From NCBI GenBank assembly GCA_025667525.1, contig CM046879.1:385973039-386037038 (forward strand): a DNA stretch of 64,000 nt, in the 5' to 3' direction. Shown piece by piece: positions 20,159-30,370 of this stretch. The notes beneath the pieces were generated by a model that saw only the letters and a list, made by a program, of their open reading frames with translations, was not told where the DNA came from and did not search any database. Every line of letters begins with the position of its first letter. Positions within the stretch are counted from its first letter, which is position 1. A program made the translations under genes and the position numbers. The stretch comes from Glebionis coronaria (lineage: Eukaryota > Streptophyta > Magnoliopsida > Asterales > Asteraceae).

Positions 20159-20383
20159 AAGGGATTCGTGGATAGCTCTTTGGTGTTGTTTTAGTTTTCT
20201 TGATTCTCGTGAGTTTTAGATCAAAAAAATCCCAAGATCCAAATTTTTTCGTGTTTTTGTTGTTCCAAGTGATCCATATATCTTCTACATAGTTGTGGTA
20301 GAGGTTTGGGTGATTTGGATTGGTTAAAATCACGGATTTCTAAGCAAAAATCTCAATTTTTCTTTCAAAGTACAGAACAGTAA

Positions 20384-20970
20384 CCATATTGCGAAACTTC
20401 AGTTTCCAATTTTCATTGCAATGTGCTAGGGTTTCTGTATTGCGACACGTATTACGATAGATCAGCCCTTTTGGTATTACGAAGAGTTATTGCGATAGTT
20501 ATTGCGATAGGGTTTAAGTTCGGTATTGCGAAGATTAAAAGTTTGGCATTACGAAGAATTTTGCTTGTATTGCGAAGAATACATTGTTCTGATATTGTGA
20601 AGTTTGGTTTTGTGAACATTGCGAAGACTTGGTTTTTTGCACATTGCGAAGACTTGGTTTCGTAATCATTCTGAAGACTTGGTTTTGTAATCATTGCGAA
20701 GACTTGGTTTTTTAAACATTGAAAAGACTTGGTTTTGTGAACATTGCGAAGAATTGGTTTTATCCACATTGCGAAGACTTGGTTTTGTAATCATTGCGAA
20801 GACTTGGTTTTGTAATCATTGCGAAGACTTGGTTTTTTTAAACATTGCGAAGACTTGGTTTTGTGAACATTGCGAAGACTTAGTTTTTTGCACATTGCGA
20901 AGACTTGGTTTTTCATCATTGCGAAGACTTGGTCCTTTGAACATTGCGAAGAGTTGAATCATTGTGAAAT
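20384..20970 (+). repeat. Cop-5 leader: about 24 copies of an ATTGCGAAGACTTGG-type unit
   Basis: The array evolves along its length. The first third has loosely spaced ATTGCGA/ATTACGA words (for example TTATTGCGATAG twice); from about 20,620 a 30-base unit CATTGCGAAGACTTGGTTTT is repeated nearly perfectly to 20,960. Frames across it (20,423-20,665; 20,694-20,957; 20,452-20,769 on minus) are repeat artefacts. It lies between PBS and the ORF start, so it would be in the RNA leader. Confidence 0.85.
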
Positions 20971-21148
20971 CCTCATAAAATTATTCCAAAAAATTTCGAA
21001 CTCGTGAGTTTTTTGTTGGTTTTGTAGAATTTTTGGTTTCTCGAGATCACATTCTTAGGGGAATTACTCATTTTAGGGAATTTTAACTACAACACTCTTA
21101 ATCCTACTTTCTACGAATTGAGTACCTGTTTTACACACTACTTCTACA

Positions 21149-21592
21149 ATGACGTATTAACAAGACAGTGATGCTGCGGGTATTGAGCATCATGATAGCA
21201 CTACTAGAAAGAAGAGGGATGTTGCCTATCTCCAGTCTCAGCTTCTTATAGCACAAAAGAAAGAAGCAGGAATTCCACTTCTAGTAGAAGAGTTTGATCT
21301 CATGACATCTGCAGCAGAATATGATGAGGAAGAAGAGGTGACTACCGACTCCATCTTGATGGCTAATTCGCAGCACACATCAACATCGATAATTCAGGCT
21401 GATAGAGCTCATGTATATCATTCACATGGTTCCTTTGAGGTACACCCATGTTTCCATGATAATGAGTTATATAATATGTCCAATTAGGAGGAAGAGTATA
21501 TTAAGTCACTTGAGCCCTACACTGAGACACACGGGGTCCCAACGAATAATAGCAATATTATTTCTAATGTGCCCAGTGTAGATCTTAGTGGA
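21149..21592 (+). pseudogene. Cop-5 coiled-coil polyprotein, part 1
   Basis: An ATG at 21,149 opens a frame with a stop at codon 4 (TAA where related proteins read through) and then continues (RKKRDVAYLQSQLL, AEYDEEEEVTTDSILMANSQ). It ends at 21,487 and is then cut by Sire-N at 21,593. The phrase D-S-I-L-M-A-N resembles the DAVLMANLS-type segment of the long gag-associated proteins of Asteraceae copia elements, recalled from memory. Parts 2 and 3 lie at 30,371-31,748 and 34,497-35,937. Confidence 0.65.
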
Positions 21593-22017
21593 TGTTAGTG
21601 CAAAGATTACGATGCCTTGTGAATAAAATTTCTTTGTGTTTTGTTGATGACAAACGTATAATTCGCAATACATTATGTAAAATGTTAAGGTACTTGTAAT
21701 CACTCAAGAATACATTTGTATACTTCTATCGACACCTCCAAGACCGCATTCGACATGAATCACTCAAGGTATGTACAAACATGTCATTAACCTAACTAAG
21801 TGATCAAGGATTAATATTTTCTTAAAACTAACATTTTAATCAAATGTGACAAAAGATTTTAATTAACTTTATTTTTAAGAAAATGTTTTATTAAAAAGAA
21901 AATGGAAATTTGAATTTGGCATATTCCATATGCCAAAGGAATATCCTTTGAGGGTATAAACTACCCCAGATGGCGTATCCCCACTAAAGGACAAATTTGC
22001 ACGGACTCCGACGCGGA

Positions 22018-22084
22018 GGTTCCTTAAAGGAACCCGTGGTTCCTTATTTACAAGGTACCTCGGGTAGAGATAAGGAACCACGGG
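22018..22084 (+). repeat. Sire-N hairpin unit 1 (5' LTR, before TATA)
   Basis: Perfect 15-base arms CCCGTGGTTCCTTAT (22,033-22,047) and ATAAGGAACCACGGG (22,070-22,084), preceded by a small palindrome GGTTCCTT-A-AAGGAACC (22,018-22,034) that competes for the same bases. The 3' LTR copy is about 24 bases shorter. Confidence 0.75.
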
Positions 22085-22110
22085 TGTTTTTGACCGTTGC
22101 AATGTTGTCC

Positions 22111-22119
22111 TATAAATAG
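22111..22119 (+). promoter_or_regulatory. Sire-N 5' LTR TATA box
   Basis: TATAAATAG, a strong plant TATA consensus, lies 26 bases after hairpin unit 1. The equivalent in the 3' LTR is at 28,947-28,955. Confidence 0.7.
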
Positions 22120-23373
22120 TGGATCATTTCCAGGTTTTCTTTCAACCCTTTTTGCACAGTTTCTTTCAAAACCATCTTAGATCCTTGATTAGTTAGTTTT
22201 GATTAATCTTGTTTAAGATGTGATTCTATCCTCAATCTCCTTATCCTCTCAAGTGCAAATAGAAGAACACTATCATTACCATGATGTGTTGGGTTCACTA
22301 CATGATGAAGATCTCTCCTTATATAGATCTAAGTTATGTTTTTAGTCTTCCTACTATGTATAAGTAGAAGATCCAAGTTGTGGGTACACTTGGATGTGTT
22401 TGTATGGGTAGAAGATCCAAGTGTATCCTTCGATTAGGTGTTATTTGTGTAGATCCAAGTTTGTTAATACTTGGATATAGTGTTAGAGTCATAGATCTAA
22501 GTGGTAAGTACTTAGATCTATATGGTTTATGTGTTTAGGCCATAAAACACAAGGTTTGTTATGTTGGGCCATAAAACATAACTAGGGTAAAGAGTTGTGT
22601 AGTTATGAAGAGTTGTGAGTTCTCACTAAACTATAAAGTGATGTGGTTGTGTCTTGTGAGTTCTCACTAAACTATAAAGTGATGTAGTTGTTTCTAGTGT
22701 AGTTCTCACTTAGCTTCAAAGGGAAGAGTCGTGAAGATTGGTTCTATCTTTCGATTAGAACTCGACATCTAGCCGTGTGTCGTATAATGGTGAAGTGGGC
22801 GACGTTGTGTAGATTGGTCCTACCTAAGATTAGGACTCGACTTTTAGCTTAGATTCGGAAATTGTATAAGCGATGTTGTGTATGGTTTCTCCACCTTAAG
22901 GAGTTTGTTGACTAGTGAAGTAACTCTCGAGTAAGGTGTACTCGAGGAGTGGAGTATGGCGAAGAGGAGCTTCGTGACCGAACCACTATAAATCATCGTG
23001 TCGGTAATTTCCTTTACATTTATGTCTTTACTATTATAGATGTATTTATATGTTGTGTGTTCTGTGCATCTCATAATCTAAACATCTAAGTTGCGGAAAA
23101 GCTAGGGCTTAGTACGTGTGTGCTTCGTGTTTAGATTATGGTCAAGTGTACATCACTTAATCTAAACATCCTAGTTGCGGAAAATCTTATGCTTAGTACG
23201 TATGTGCTTAGTGTTTAGACTATTGCTTGATGTACTCTTGATTTGATGTGTTTGTGTGTTTACTTACTTGTAGTATTTATCTTTCAATCAAACACATCTC
23301 ATATCTAGTCAAGCTTGATCGAGAATTGATACAAAGGATTGTCAAAGTTTAACATGCAACAAAAGGTTAAGTT

Positions 23374-23455
23374 CACTGTCGACGGTTCCCTAAATAGACC
23401 CGCGATTCTTTATTGATAAAGAACCGCGGGTACACATAAGGAACCGCGCACAGTG
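23374..23455 (+). repeat. Sire-N hairpin unit 2 (5' LTR end)
   Basis: Inner arms CCCGCGATTCTTTAT (23,399-23,413) and ATAAAGAACCGCGGG (23,416-23,430) with loop TG and one mismatch. Outer arms CACTGTCGACGGTTCC (23,374-23,389) and GGAACCGCGCACAGTG (23,440-23,455). The layout is a nested stem, roughly 65 bases before the LTR end. Confidence 0.75.
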
Positions 23456-23521
23456 GATTAAGGCGAATTGTTTTGAAAACTAACTAGAAACTATTCAACC
23501 CCCCCTTCTAGTTTCTACAAT

Positions 23522-23533
23522 TGGTATCAGAGC
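23522..23533 (+). other. Sire-N primer binding site
   Basis: TGGTATCAGAGC lies two bases after the LTR end; initiator-tRNA-Met type. Confidence 0.9.
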
Positions 23534-23905
23534 GAGGTTATTCAAGATCTTTGAAGTATATTGTACTTTAAAGCTTGGATCGATCTTTGCTCTCTTTTTC
23601 AAAACAAATGGTTTTAAAAATGAAAATGGTTTTTAAAAATAGAGACGATCTTTGTATCAAATTGTACATGAAGAGTGATTACTTATGAAATGTGTTTTTT
23701 TGTTTCATTCGTACAAGTTTTGGTGTTAAATAAACGTTGTATAATAGCTTGAATTAAATCTTTTCATGTTTGGAAGTATAAAAATCTTTTGTGTCTTATT
23801 TAACTCTAAAATACGAGTTCTATGTGTCTAAAATGATTTTTTAGAGTCCTAAATCCTTCCAAAAAGTTACCAAATGATTTTGGCCAAAAACCCCATTTTT
23901 GCCCT

Positions 23906-23964
23906 CTGGACGCGGTTCTTTATCTCTTCCCCGAGGTTTCTTATCAATAAGGAACCGCGGCCAG
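23906..23964 (+). repeat. Sire-N hairpin unit 3 (internal)
   Basis: Outer arms CTGGACGCGGTTCTTTAT (23,906-23,923) and ATAAGGAACCGCGGCCAG (23,947-23,964) pair at 16 of 18 positions plus a G-T. An alternative inner hairpin TTCTTAT-CA-ATAAGGAA uses the same right arm. Confidence 0.65.
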
Positions 23965-25741
23965 TCTGACTCAGATTTTTGCAAACTTTGAAAAATCATA
24001 TAAAATCAACCGTAAGTCCGTAGAAGTCGTGCCACCCGGCGTTTCGAACGTAATTGAGTTTTATTTCACTTAAAAATGCTTCCAAACCTTTATTCAAACT
24101 TTAAAATTTAAATGTTTTATAAGTTCTATACTTTGTCCAAAGTATTGAGTCTCGGTTTGTCGTAAAACTTATGTTTTACTCTTTTATATTAAGTTGGACA
24201 TCTCTTGTTGATATATCTTTGTAAATTGATATATTTATAAAGTGTTGAACTTAATTAATTTTTGAAATGCGTCGAAAACTATTTTCAAATAAGATCAAGC
24301 TATATATACGTTAGTATATCTAACACTCAAAACATGGACGAATGCTTTTATGTATTAAGATTATTATTTGTGTGTGTTTCTTTGTGTGTTATTATTATAT
24401 GTAAACATTATTAAGTGTTCCTTGCTAATTGTAGTAGTATTGCTTATATGTCTAGTCTCTTGTGCCTTGCTTGGTATTTGTTAGTATCTAGTTCTTCCTA
24501 ATTAGGATGTATGCTAGATTTCTTGCATTTTGGTTGCAACATTATTTGTACAATGCATATAGGATCAACATCTCTAGGTTTATATATGTTATTTAAACAA
24601 CATGTACACCTCGTTATGTTTATTAACACTCTTAGGTTTGAAAGCTTTGGGAGCTTATCAAATCTATTGATTTGGGTCGTCTTACTCGATCATTGTGTTA
24701 TTAGTTCAAGTAGATAAATGTCTCACTATAAAACATGAAACACCCTTTGAAAATCTTAGCTATTTTCTCTTAAAAAAGTGTTTGTGGGAATCAAGAAAGA
24801 TTTCGTTTATATATCAATGCATTATTCAAACTATGATTGGTATCATTATCGAATCTAATTGACATGTTTTTTAGTGTAGACATGAATGTGGTTTATTAAT
24901 AATATACATCGGATCATAACTCACACTTGTGTTGATGGTGTTATATTGAATATACATGTTCAAATTGTTAGACATATTTGTTTAATAATTACTTATAATG
25001 CAAAATAGAGTCGGTTTGATAACTTGGAAGTTTCATCCGAAATACTCAAGTAATTTACATTGCTATGCAATTTGTAAATGTGTCATTTCCGAAAGACCAA
25101 TCAAGAGTGTTCCTTTGGTTTGTGTAAACTTTGTTTATACACTTCAAAGTTATTAGCCACAAGTTCTATTAAGGTAAATAACCTTAACTAGACTTGTTTG
25201 ACAAGATATGCAATGGTGCATTCTTAACCCTCATTAGGTCATGCATTGTGTCACCATGCAAGTTTCATCCTTGCTAAACTTTATTAGGCAAATGTTGGAA
25301 TTACATTTTGTCTAACTTGAGAATGACTACTAGAGAATTTATTCACTAGGATCTTAATTTGACCTAACGGTTGAATTACTTCCATGTGGGAAGTTGAGTT
25401 GGTGTATAACTCGTAAAAATGGTCGTGTTTAGCCTTAATTGAGCACCTCTAGTGATAGTCTCATACTCATTCTCTAAATTGGCTAAATGGCTCTTCCTAT
25501 ATATGACTAATGATAGTTTACTTTGATGAAGTTTGTACGTCATTAGGAGTCTTTTTCTTTTGTAGCCATTAGGTTTTTCTTAGCTTTCCTCTTACGTGCT
25601 AATTGAACCTATGTGTCTTTCCTTTGTGTGTGTTCTAGTTTTTATTCCTCTTAAGCATGACTTTATGATAAGTTAGACTAGAAAATTAGGATTTGCTGAA
25701 TTGGAAAATCCTCCTTCACCACCTAAACCTAGCCTCTGTAG

Positions 25742-25806
25742 GCGGTTCTTTAAATAGACCGCGGATCCATATCAATATGGAACCGCCGGTGGAGATAAAG
25801 AACCGC
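25742..25806 (+). repeat. Sire-N hairpin unit 4 (internal)
   Basis: Outer arms GCGGTTCTTTA (25,742-25,752) and TAAAGAACCGC (25,796-25,806), perfect. Inner arms GCGGATCCATAT (25,761-25,772) and ATATGGAACCGC (25,775-25,786) with loop CA and one mismatch. Layout matches unit 2 although the stem sequences differ. Confidence 0.75.
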
Positions 25807-28020
25807 GGGCAGAAGCTCTCAAATTCGGGTTTTCTGAAACTTCCCAATTGTTCTAACACCCTTTGGAATCTTTGTTTCAAACGTTTGATCACTCCCAAAA
25901 TATCTTGGGCTTTCCCTTTTTAACCCTTTACTAGTTTGGATCATCCCCGCACCCTTTTAAACCCACCTTGTTAGCCATGATCTTCACACCTCAAACCATT
26001 CATCCTTAACCCTTAAACCACCCATTACTACCACGGTTTCTACCAGAACCTCCATATCATCCAAAACCTCCTCTACAAAGAGGCACCTCAAATTTAAGGT
26101 TAAGTTACCAAAACTTAACTCTTCACCTTTTGCCACACCTAAGAATGATATTGTGCCCATTCTCATCTCTTCATCACCCTCACCACCTCTTGCACCATGC
26201 AAGACTACCTCAACCCATGGTACCAACCATTTACATGGTTCTACCTCCTCTTCATTCCAATCTAGAATGAATGAGCTAACCTCACCCTTTACTCCTAGTA
26301 CTCTCTTGGATGTGACTACCCAACCTCAACCTATCCAAAGCGTTCCCATTGAGAATGACTTTGTTGAACCCTTGGTGACTTCACCTTTCACCCCACCAAA
26401 TTCCGCCACCACCCTTGTCTTTCATTTAAGCATGTGGATTGCTTATTGCTAAGACATCTAATTTAAGCAAATCTTAGGATTCTAGTGTAACTAAGATTAA
26501 AATTATGCTTAAGTTTTAGACTTGTTTTTTTTTTACATTTTTTGTATGATATTTATTCTCTTGTATTTCCTTTCATGTTTTTCAACATGATTTTTCTTTG
26601 AGTCATGGATATTGTTGTTATTATGTTTTTTCTTTTCTCTTATTTTGAGTCCTTTTCTTAAACTAATAAGAATTAGGAATCTTATTGGAGATTTACATTA
26701 CATGTATCTTGATTTGTGATATCTAGATAGATGACTTGCTTATATATCTTCTTGCTTATCCGTATGTTATATTCTTAATTGATTAGTTAATGAATGCATG
26801 CTTATTATAAAGGTTTTGTCTTTGTCAAGCAATTCCGATATAATATCTCTTAGATGTGTCTAACTCATGCGTGTTCTTAAATGCTACGTGCTAACATGTT
26901 TTACTTAATCTTCTCATTTTAAGTAATCATGTTTCTTTTATATGTGTTAATTGCGCACCTTCTCTATATTGTTTTGTTGTAGACTTTATTAGGCATGGCA
27001 TGAATTATCCTATGTGCTTACTTGATTATGTGTTAGATTTTGTACTAACTCTTTCATGTCTTCTTGAGCTTCTTTTGAGTTTCTTCTCTCATTTTCTTTC
27101 GAGATTTCACTATCACCTTCTAAGGTATAGTATTAATGAATCAATTTGTAAAGTTATCCTTAACTTCTTTGATTGAGTATCTCTTGGTTTATTTTAATCA
27201 TGCCTCTCTAAGTCGAGTCTCTTTCTTCTAGTCTTTCTAAACTAAGTTGAGTCGAGCCTTACCCTTTCCTCATCATGTAATTGTTCTTTGAACATCCATA
27301 ATGATTGAGAAGAGCTATGAAACTTTGAGCATGTAGTTTATCGTATGCTAAACACCATTTGGTGTCGACATTCATACGCATTTTTGCCTATAATGTCCTA
27401 TATCCCAAATATTTCTTAAAGCGTCGATTTTATCCGCTTTTGGTTTTCCTTTATTTTTTTATTTTTTTTTGGTCAAAAATGTCTCTAGGTTGAGATATTT
27501 TTGTTCCTCTTTTTGAGAGTTGATTGCGGTTAAAATTTACAATTGGTATGGGTGATTCCATCAATTCTAAGTTTTTAACCCCTTGAGATGATATCTTCAA
27601 ATTCTTGGATGTTTCTTTTCTACCTCTATTCCAACAATTTTAAATTGATTTCCTCAAAATCCTCTCCTTGTTTTTTTGAGAGTTGATGGTTAAATCTTGA
27701 ATTTTCTTAGGTGATTCCAAAAATTCTAAGCTTTTTACCCTTTGACATATTATCATTACAATTGGTATGGATGTTTCTTTTCTATCTCTATTCCAACAAT
27801 TGTGAATTGATCTTGTCACGATCCTCTCCTTTATTTATTTATTTTTGGTTGATAGCATCGTGTGCACACTTCTTTCTTCAATGCGTGTCATTGTTTGTGC
27901 AAACGACTTGTTTATCATCCTCTTTTTATATATGCTCTTGTCTACTAACCTTGCTTTGTAGGACACTTCTAACCCATTTTTGTAGCTCGTCACTATTCTT
28001 GCTTTGTTGGTGCCTCAAGC

Positions 28021-28446
28021 AAGGGGGAGCTCATATCAAGGGGGAGCATTTGCAAGAGTTCAAGTCATTACATTTGCGATCGTTGACTCACTCAAATTGC
28101 ATTCATCGAACATCTTGCAAGTAATGCATTTTGGACACTCGTAGAGAAGCATATTATTATGCTTGGAGTTGGTTAACCTATGGTGATTGAAGACTTCACT
28201 AGGATGACGCAAGCTCAATATTTTTGTATAATGGGTTTATGGTTTGGATTCTCGCCTCTCAAACGACAACCACTATGTATGATTAGATTTTTGGATGCAT
28301 GTTCTCTCGAAGTCAATCCTCCTCTTCTACAAATGAAGACTACCTTTTTTATTCGACAAAAGGGGGAGAAGTAAGTGTAAACGAGTAACTTATGCATTTT
28401 AATATGTGTTGCGGTTTACTTGTTTGTCATCATCAAAAAGGGGGAG
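28021..28446 (+). other. four polypurine tracts before the Sire-N 3' LTR
   Basis: AAGGGGGAG occurs at 28,021, 28,038, 28,360 and 28,438; the last is followed by AT and then the LTR start TGTTAG. Multiple PPT copies of this form are a known Sirevirus trait. Confidence 0.75.
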
Positions 28447-28873
28447 ATTGTTAGTGCAAACATTAAGATGCTTTGTCGATATAATTTCTTTGTGTTTTGT
28501 TGATGACAAACGTATAATTCGCAATACATTTTGTAAAATGTTAAGGTACTCGTAATCACTCAAGAATACATTTGTATACTTCTCTTGACACCTCCAAGAC
28601 CGCATTCGGCATGAATCACTCAAGGTATGTACAAAAATCTCATTAACCTAACTAAGTGATCAAGGATTAATGTTTTCTTAAAACTCACATTTTAATCAAA
28701 TGTGACAAAAGATTTTAATTAACTTTATTTTTAAGAAAATGTTTTATTAAAAAGAAAATGGAAATTTAAATTTGGCATATTCCATATGCCAAAGGAATGT
28801 CCTTTGAGGGTATAAACTACCCCAGATGGCATATCCCCACTAAAGGACAAATTTACACGGACTCCGACGCGGA

Positions 28874-28915
28874 GGTTCCTTATTGACAAGGTACCGCGGG
28901 TAGCGATAAGGAACC
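28874..28915 (+). repeat. Sire-N hairpin unit 1 (3' LTR copy, shortened)
   Basis: Arms GGTTCCTTAT (28,874-28,883) and ATAAGGAACC (28,906-28,915) remain perfectly paired although about 24 bases present in the 5' LTR are missing here. Confidence 0.7.
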
Positions 28916-30215
28916 GTGGATGTTTTTTACCGTTGCAATGTTGTCCTATAAATAGTGGATCATTTCCAGGTTTTCTTTCAACCCTTTTTGCACATTTTCT
29001 TTCAAAACCATCTTAGATCCTTGATTAGTTAGTTTTGATTAATCTTGTTTAAGATGTGATTCTATCCTCAATCTCCTTATCCTCTCAAGTGCAAAGAGAA
29101 GAACACTATCATTACCATGAAGTGTTGGGGTCACTACATGATGAAGATCTCTCTTTATATGGATCTAAGTTATGTTTTTAGTCTTACTACTATGTATAAG
29201 TAGAAGATCCAAGTTGTGGGTTCACTTGGATGTGTTTGTATGGGTAGAAGATCCAAGTGATGGGTATCCTTGGATTAGGTGTTAGTTGTGTAGATCCAAG
29301 TTTGTTAATACTTGGATATAGTGTTAGAGTCATAGATCTAAGTGGTAAGTACTTAGATCTATATGGTTTATGTGTTTAGGCCATAAAACACAAGGTTTGT
29401 TATGTTGGGCCATAAAACATAACTAGGGTAAAGAGTTGTGTAGTTGTGAAGAGTTGTGAGTTCTCACTAAACTATAAAGTGATGTGGTTGTGTCTTGTGA
29501 GTTCTCACTAAACTATAAAGTGATGTAGTTGTGTCTAGTGTAGTTCTCACTTAGCTTCAAAGTGAAGACTCGTGAAGATTGGTTCTATCTTTCGATTAGA
29601 ACTCGACATCTAGCCTTGTGTCGTAAAATGGTGAAGTGGGCGACGTTGTGTAGATTGGTCCTACCTAAGATTAGGACTCGACTTTTAGCTTAGAGTCGGA
29701 AATTGGATAAGCAATGTTGTGTATGGTTTCTCCACCTTAAGGAGTTTGTTGACTAGTGAAGTAACTCTCGAGTAAGGTGTACTCGAGGAGTGGAGTAGGG
29801 CGAAGAGGAGCTTCGTGACCGAACCACTATAAATCATCGTGTCGGTACTTTCCTTTACATTTATGTCTTTACTATTATAGATGTATTTATATGTTGTGTG
29901 TTGTGTGTATCTCATAATCTAAAAATCTAAGTTGCGGAAAAGCTAAGGCTTAGTACGTGTGTGCTTCGTGTTTAGATTATGGTCAAGTGTACATCACTTA
30001 GTCTAAACATCCTAGTTGCAGAAAAGCTTATGCTTAGTACGTATGTGCTTAGTGTTTAGACTATTGATTGATGTACTCTTGATTTGATGTGTTTGTGTGT
30101 TTACTTACTTGTAGTATTTATCTTTCAATCAAACACATCTCATATCTAGTCAAGCTTGATCGAGAATTTGATACAAAGGATTGTCAAAGATTAACATGCA
30201 ACAAAAGGTTAAGTT

Positions 30216-30297
30216 CACTGTCGGCGGTTCCCTAAATGGACCGGCGGTTCTTTATTGATAAAGAACCGCGGGTACACATAAGGAACCGCGCACAGTG
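30216..30297 (+). repeat. Sire-N hairpin unit 2 (3' LTR copy)
   Basis: Inner arms GCGGTTCTTTAT (30,244-30,255) and ATAAAGAACCGC (30,258-30,269), loop TG, perfect. Outer arms CACTGTCGGCGGTTCC (30,216-30,231) and GGAACCGCGCACAGTG (30,282-30,297) pair at 14 of 16. Confidence 0.75.
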
Positions 30298-30370
30298 GAT
30301 TAAGCCAAAATGTTTTGAAAACTAACTAGAAACTATTCAACCCCCCCCCCCTTCTAGTTTCTACAGTGGA

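Larger units (their letters stand above)
21593..23519 (+). repeat. Sire-N 5' LTR
   Basis: It begins TGTTAGTGCAAAG and ends CTTCTAGTTTCTACA after a C-tract. It includes a hairpin unit at 22,018-22,084 just before the TATA box, a run of AGATCCAAGT and CATAAAACA words (22,320-22,600), a duplicated GTGAGTTCTCACTAAACTAT phrase (22,615 and 22,657) and a second hairpin unit at 23,374-23,455 near the end. Confidence 0.9.
23534..28020 (+). other. Sire-N internal region without recognisable gene
   Basis: These 4.5 kb are AT-rich with no domain I can identify. The longest plausible frames are 26,153-26,452 (Ser/Pro/Thr-rich, beginning MPILISSSPSPP) and 27,711-28,124 (hydrophobic). Neither has motifs, and both may be chance or relics of a lost protein. 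A tandem duplication with a period of about 163 bases covers 27,515-27,830 (units begin GAGAGTTGAT and end CCTCTCCT). Two further hairpin units are listed separately. Confidence 0.6.
21593..30365 (+). mobile_element. Sire-N: complete non-autonomous Sirevirus-like element
   Basis: The element is 8,773 bases with LTRs of 1,927 and 1,917 bases, flanked by perfect TSDs GTGGA (21,588-21,592 and 30,366-30,370). PBS and four PPT-like GGGGGAG tracts are present. The LTR terminus, PBS and first leader bases are shared with Sire-7, which has a copia gag, so Sire-7-type elements are plausible partners. No gag, protease, integrase or RT motif was found in 4.9 kb of internal DNA. The LTRs are highly similar (a few percent difference by eye), so the insertion is fairly recent. 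Confidence 0.9.
28449..30365 (+). repeat. Sire-N 3' LTR
   Basis: It is 1,917 bases, TGTTAGTGCAAAC...CTTCTAGTTTCTACA. Compared with the 5' LTR it has a longer C-tract at its end and a shorter hairpin unit 1. Confidence 0.9.

Noticed and set aside
20423..20957. Three overlapping frames of 80-105 codons with repeated Cys/His/Glu words
   Set aside because: They are translations of the ATTGCGAAGACTTGG tandem array in several frames, not a zinc-finger-like protein.
20384..20970. CRISPR-like array
   Set aside because: Repeats are in a plant retroelement leader, units are in direct tandem with no unique spacers, and no cas genes exist here.
10705..23533. TGGTATCAGAGC words as tRNA gene fragments
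   Set aside because: They lie 2-4 bases from LTR ends and are primer binding sites; no cloverleaf flanks them.
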